From Cylicocyclus nassatus (taxonomy: Eukaryota; Nematoda; Chromadorea; Rhabditida; Strongylidae): a stretch of DNA of 64,000 nt. This document shows, one piece after another, positions 60,126-64,000 of the stretch. The translations under genes and the position numbers were made by a program. Location of the stretch: contig CATQJL010000001.1 of assembly GCA_958299035.1 (NCBI GenBank), positions 54,238,333-54,302,332 on the forward strand, read 5' to 3'. Below the pieces are notes generated by a model, which saw only the letters and a list, made by a program, of their open reading frames with translations, was not told where the DNA came from and did not search any database. Positions within the stretch are counted from its first letter, which is position 1. Each line of letters starts with the position of its first letter.

Positions 60126-61238
60126 ATATGCTTTTGCGGCGAGCTCTTTCTTTAGTGTAGTCATTAGGTCACCAATTGTTTGCTTATCTTGCGTCTGAGT
60201 AGCACTCAAAACTAGCCTCACAATATCTTGAGGAAATTTGGAAAGAATGGTTTCGTGCCATATGGGGTCGAACGTTTTTCTGACGTCATAACCCGCGGAG
60301 GTCATCTGATTTATCAACATGTTGATTTCATCGAATACCATCGTGCAATTATCAGCTGAGTCGCTTGCCGACTTCATATTGACAAGTTTTTGCACGATCT
60401 GCGACCTCTTCGTAGGCTGGTTGCAGTATCTTTCCTTCAAGGTCTCAATGATCCAGTTATAATTTGCAGGGATCAAATTTATTCCCTTTATTGCTGTTTG
60501 AGCTCGCCCCTTGAGGCTTTCTTTCAACAACATTATTTTTGTCATAACCGGTATATCATTTTTATGGACCAGAGTTTCAAAATAGGCCCAATATTCTGGG
60601 AATCCCTCGGCGTCGCCGTAAAATTTGGGCAAAGGTACTTGTGGAGGGTTTATGGATCGATAACTTGTCCTATGTACCTCTTCTCTGCCTTCTGTTATTT
60701 GATTTTCTGATGAATTTTGCGAACATGATTGCTCAGACATACATATTTCGTTTTGATCTGAAGCCCCAGTGCTATTTTCATCAGTTTCCCGGTTTACAGT
60801 ACTCGGTCTATCACAATTTTGAGCTGTGATGTTGATATAGCCCAGTTTTATTTCCATGTTTTCGCGAGTGTTCTTTGATTCATCAATTCTCGCCATTAGC
60901 ATGTATAGCAGGTCATCTGCGTTCGCTACGATCTCTAGAATTTTTGACTCATCCTCTATTTGTTCAACCTCTGCCGCCAAGTCTTTTCTATCTGACTTTT
61001 TGCAGTTTTTGTACTCGTCTTGTATCTCAGCGTATAATTTTTCAAGCTTTTTCTTCGCTTTCTCTATTTGTGTAACACCACTCTGCAAAAACGCAATGTC
61101 AGAACGACATTTTTCGAGATTGGTGTCGTCTACTACCGTATACACAATTTTTCCGGTATACTCTAGGTATCTGGTAACTAGAGTTTTGAGTGAATTTGCA
61201 CTTAGCAGTATTGGGCGTCTGTAAAGTTGAAGCGCCAT
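60126..61238 (-). CDS. BEL gag, N-terminal part (interrupted)
   Basis: About 371 codons from ATG at 61238 up to the RTE junction; a few further codons to 60093 are read from the inserted element. Residues 40-135 are a charged helical region with heptad-like spacing. Residues 205-340 match the DUF1759 capsid-type region of BEL gag (LPKFYGDAEGFPEYWAYF, LLKESLKGRAQTAIKG, WIIETLKERY). Before the insertion this frame evidently continued into the zinc-knuckle/pol frame on the other side, as the duplicated 15 bp code the same residues on both sides. No separate gag stop is present. Confidence 0.9.
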
Positions 61239-61480
61239 TTCGATTTCTTGGCTTGTTGCACTAGAATCGGTGATCTGCGTGAGAAATGCGCGAAGATCTG
61301 ATCAGCTGTGATTTGATCTACACTGATCTGCGATCCGTCTACTTGCGTAGAGGAGCGACTTTTAGCCTGAGGTTATCGGGCTAGACGGCAATGGGAGTGG
61401 CCGTAGTTTGCTCAAAGAGCTAGTCTCTTTTCCTGGCAGCAAAGTTGTGACGCTTTGTTGCGGGAAGAAATGGCTACTTT

Positions 61481-61493
61481 GGCCGATGCACCA
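61481..61493 (-). other. tRNA-Gly primer-binding site of the BEL element
   Basis: Minus-strand TGGTGCATCGGCC, three bases after the 5' LTR, exactly complementary to the 3' end of tRNA-Gly(GCC) with CCA. The short element at 27.7 kb uses the same site. Confidence 0.85.
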
Positions 61494-61496
61494 AGC

Positions 61497-61739
61497 TGTT
61501 AGCGGGCGGAAGACTCTTCGAGGGATGTTGGCCTCGGACTTAGAATAACTGTGTGAAAGGAGCAATTGGTGGTTCAGATTTATTTAGGCGAGTACAAGAT
61601 TGTTCGAGCGAACCGTTCACGGTAAGCTCGTAAGGAGAGAGAGGTCAAATACCTCCGAGATACGAAAGGGAGGTAAGGCCCGCCCACTCAGTGGGTGGTC
61701 CAACGATACGGTAATTGGGGGAATCATCGTACGATGATA
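61497..61739 (-). repeat. 5' LTR of the BEL element
   Basis: 243 bp, identical on reading to 49884-50126, followed by the TGTAT duplication at 61740-61744. It holds the promoter and polyadenylation functions of the element by family rule; no TATA box stands out. Confidence 0.92.
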
Positions 61740-61824
61740 TGTATCAAGTGGACCTCCGCTTTTCTATCGGTCAGTGCTCTGATTCCATCAATAGCGAAGT
61801 GGATCGAGTGAATAAGGATTAACT

Positions 61825-62778
61825 ATCTCAGACAATTATTGCGAGCACCCGCTGCCCCTAAGGCTCCCGCCAGAGTGCCGAAGCCATGCCAGCGCTACGC
61901 CAGCGCCGAGCCAGCGTTTCGATCGATACACGTGCATTTCGTTGGGGCGGTGCCCTGGCTGAGAACTAGGTCAGCTAGCCCCGCTCCAACGAAATACACG
62001 TGTATCGATCAAAACGCTGGCTCGGCGCTGGCGTAGCGCTGGCATGGCTGCGGCAGTCTGGCGGGAGCCCAACCGTGTCCTTCGGCGGTGCGCGGGCGTC
62101 AAATTCTTGCATTGACCATCCGCGGCCCTAGATTTATTTGCTTGGCGACCCGCGGGCCTCAAATATTTTATCGGAACACCCGCGGCCCAAGAAAAACCAC
62201 ACGGGCGAGCCTCGGCCCTCACAGGACCCCCTGCATATGTAGTTTTCGGGCAAGCTCCGGCCCTCTAGGCCACGACCCGACAGAACGAATCTGGCGAGCC
62301 CCCGGGCCTTGCTGGATGCCGCAATTCCTACACGCTGTAAGGGGAAACGTTACTTGCGTGAGATACGGCGCAGTGATAGAGTTATCCTCCACATTAAATC
62401 GCAAGGACAAGCTATGTTCTGGTCGAAAGTCTCTTGGATGACACAACTGGAGCACTCGATTGTGGTTATACATTGGAGCGTCGATGGGGAGGGGTGTGAA
62501 CGTCACTCTATTTTTGTGTAGATTGTGACATTTATGCTAAACCGGAAGTGGAAACGGCTTCTCAAAATTTTTCGTAATTCGAGTACAGGGTGCATACCGA
62601 GCCAACCGCGGGTGCGAATCGGGCGCTTGTCGGGCCACCCGATGGTGTTATTCGGACGCTTATCGGGTCACCCGCGGGCACTGTCGGGCGCTTATCGGGC
62701 ACATACCGGCGCGCCCTCGGGATGGGCGTGGCGTCGCCCGTGGGTGGTCGGTGGGTGCTCGCCATAATTGTCTGAGAT
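61825..62778. repeat. GC-rich foldback element
   Basis: Terminal inverted repeat ATCTCAGACAATTATTGCGA, mirrored at 62753-62778. Inside are further inverted arms (61855-61950 with 61975-62070, around GCCAGCGCTACGCCAGCGCC and ACACGTG) and two arrays of short CGCGGGC/CGGGCGCTTATCGGGC units (62085-62300, 62600-62710). No gene. Confidence 0.65.
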
Positions 62779-64000
62779 GACATGAGCTTATGGAATGCTT
62801 TTCAAATGTTGTCGTCATCGCAACCTCGTTATTAACCGCCAATAGAATCATCAAAAATTCTAACATAATTTTGATAGCATCTCATTAGTACTTTTTACCG
62901 TTTTCCAATGAAAACTGTCTCAGCAAGTCCGCTTTTCTAGCTTTTTGAACGGTTCTAGTACAAATGAAGCCTTTTTTCTCCTTCTCAGAAGACGTAAAAT
63001 CGGCACTTTACGACGCCTTCAAACCTCCGTCGAGGAGACGCCCGCCTGCTTCGCTAGGGGCTCGCGCCACGCGTAGGTGTTACAGGAGGAACCGAAGGCC
63101 TCGCTTGTAACCGCAGGAAATAATTGTAACAGCGAGCACTACGGAGAATGGCAAGACTCTAGAAAAACTTGGCGAGGATATTCGCGTTCAAATAACTCCC
63201 TAAAGCTCTGCATGGAAACACACTTGTAAAATATGAAGGACAGATGAAATCAGCACTGAAAGGCTCATTTTTAAGCGTTGGAACAAAACGAATAAAATTG
63301 TGACTAGAAAAAAAATAGCTGGTTTCCAAAATACTTGCTCACTTGATCATAAAGTCTTGAAATTTCAGTTTTCGGACAGGGTTTTTTCCCCAGCTTCATT
63401 TTTTTTGAAATGATGGACACAATTTCCTTCTAGAATCACCCAAATTGTTATCAAAATATAAACACATATGGAGTGCTGTATATAGGTACAGTACGGGAAT
63501 CAAACTTTTATGAGAATAGAGCTTGGTGAAGCTGATTTTCGTTGCATAAGAGTACGCTAAAATTGCGCCTTTCAATGCTGATTCCAAATATGTCTTTCAT
63601 TTTTTTCAGACGTATTTATATGCAGAGTTATGAGGATTTTTTTGAACACTGATATCCTTGCCAAGTTTTTTCTGGAGCATTGCCAGTTTTCTCTACATTG
63701 CTAGCTTTTTTGACTATCTTCAATTGTCACAGGCGGTAGGCACTTGGTTCCTTCTGCACCGCATGCGCACGCAACGCTGAGGTTTCTTGTCGATCGAAAA
63801 GAACAGATGGACGTACGGCTTGTCTCAATTGCGGTGCCTTTTTCATGCTGCTACGCATGCGCAGCGCGAAGCGTCGTGCCAACTTCGACCGATGGGTCGA
63901 CTGGGCACGCGTCAAACGAGTTCCTCTTCACCCACTTCCCTATGGGTCAAAGCAATGAACTGACCAGTAGCGAAGCATTTGTTTACTTCATCCACTACGC
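62779..64000. other. Window end, no gene recognised
   Basis: Unassigned sequence with a faint inverted pair around 63245-63275 and 63560-63580 (words near TCAGCACTGAAAGG / CCTTTCAATGCTGA). The last bases (TTCATCCACTACG) resemble the CATCCACTTCG word at the BEL target. Confidence 0.35.

Larger units (their letters stand above)
49884..61739 (-). mobile_element. BEL/Pao LTR retroelement with env-like region
   Basis: Full element on the minus strand, bounded by TGTAT duplications (49879-49883 and 61740-61744). Order in sense direction: 5' LTR (61739-61497), tRNA-Gly primer site, gag, zinc knuckles, protease, RT, RNase H, integrase, a DUF5641-like pol tail, a Gn/Gc-like env region, an extra zinc-knuckle frame, a Pro-rich/membrane frame, polypurine-type GCGGCGGAG, 3' LTR (50126-49884). 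The two 243-bp LTRs appear identical, so the insertion is recent. Two lesions are visible: an RTE insertion in gag-pol (57853-60110) and a frame change at 53687-53694. BEL family elements with phlebovirus-derived env are known from nematodes (Cer7 group, Tas). Confidence 0.95.

Overview
The window looks like nuclear DNA of a nematode, most likely a repeat-rich clade V (strongylid-type) species. The reasons are short-exon genes with GT/AG introns and TTTCAG acceptors, AG acceptors 20-30 bp upstream of start codons as expected for spliced-leader trans-splicing, a calreticulin very close to nematode CRT-1, a TTBK/CK1-type kinase of the kind expanded in worms, and nematode-type BEL/Pao, RTE and Helitron elements. 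The species assignment is inference; no bacterial-type gene is present.

Host genes, all on the + strand: (1) 290-6196, the 3' part of VPS54 (GARP tethering complex), 17 recognisable exons, its 5' part off the window; (2) 7427-10662, a TTBK/CK1-like protein kinase; (3) 21698-24153, calreticulin (six coding exons, 402 aa, C-terminal HEEL); (4) 42209-44648, an unrecognised coiled-coil protein with eleven exons. They take up a small share of the window. The rest is mobile DNA and unique sequence with no visible gene.

Mobile DNA. An 11.9-kb BEL/Pao LTR element (49884-61739, minus strand) has two 243-bp LTRs that I read as identical, a 5-bp target duplication, a tRNA-Gly primer site, gag with a DUF1759 region, zinc knuckles, protease, RT, RNase H, integrase and a phlebovirus-Gc-like envelope region. 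It also has an extra zinc-knuckle reading frame and a Pro-rich/membrane-anchor frame downstream of env, which I regard as the most unusual feature of the window. Its gag-pol is split by a 5'-truncated RTE-type non-LTR element (57853-60110) with a 15-bp duplication, and a one-base frame change lies between integrase and the last pol domain. At 27460-30439 a non-autonomous Helitron contains a small gag-only LTR element with the same tRNA-Gly primer site, which in turn carries a 208-bp TA-target MITE in one LTR: three levels of nesting with each junction readable. Other Helitron copies lie at 36234-36440, 46035-47106 and 47868-48554.

The remaining repeats are foldback elements of several families: TTAA-flanked AGGCAGTG elements (4.8, 6.7, 34.4, 39.4 and 45.4 kb), TTTGATTCAA elements (4.6, 11.1, 13.8 kb), a TTAA/CCCTTT piggyBac-like MITE (18.75 kb), mariner-like elements without transposase (32.5 and 36.5 kb), TA-flanked CAGTCTG elements (9.1, 27.8, 37.9, 41.4 kb), a tRNA-like foldback inside a VPS54 intron, and a 126-bp perfect inverted repeat at 38637-38904. 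Two decayed non-LTR reverse-transcriptase/endonuclease remnants lie at 31.8-32.3 and 33.6-35.7 kb.
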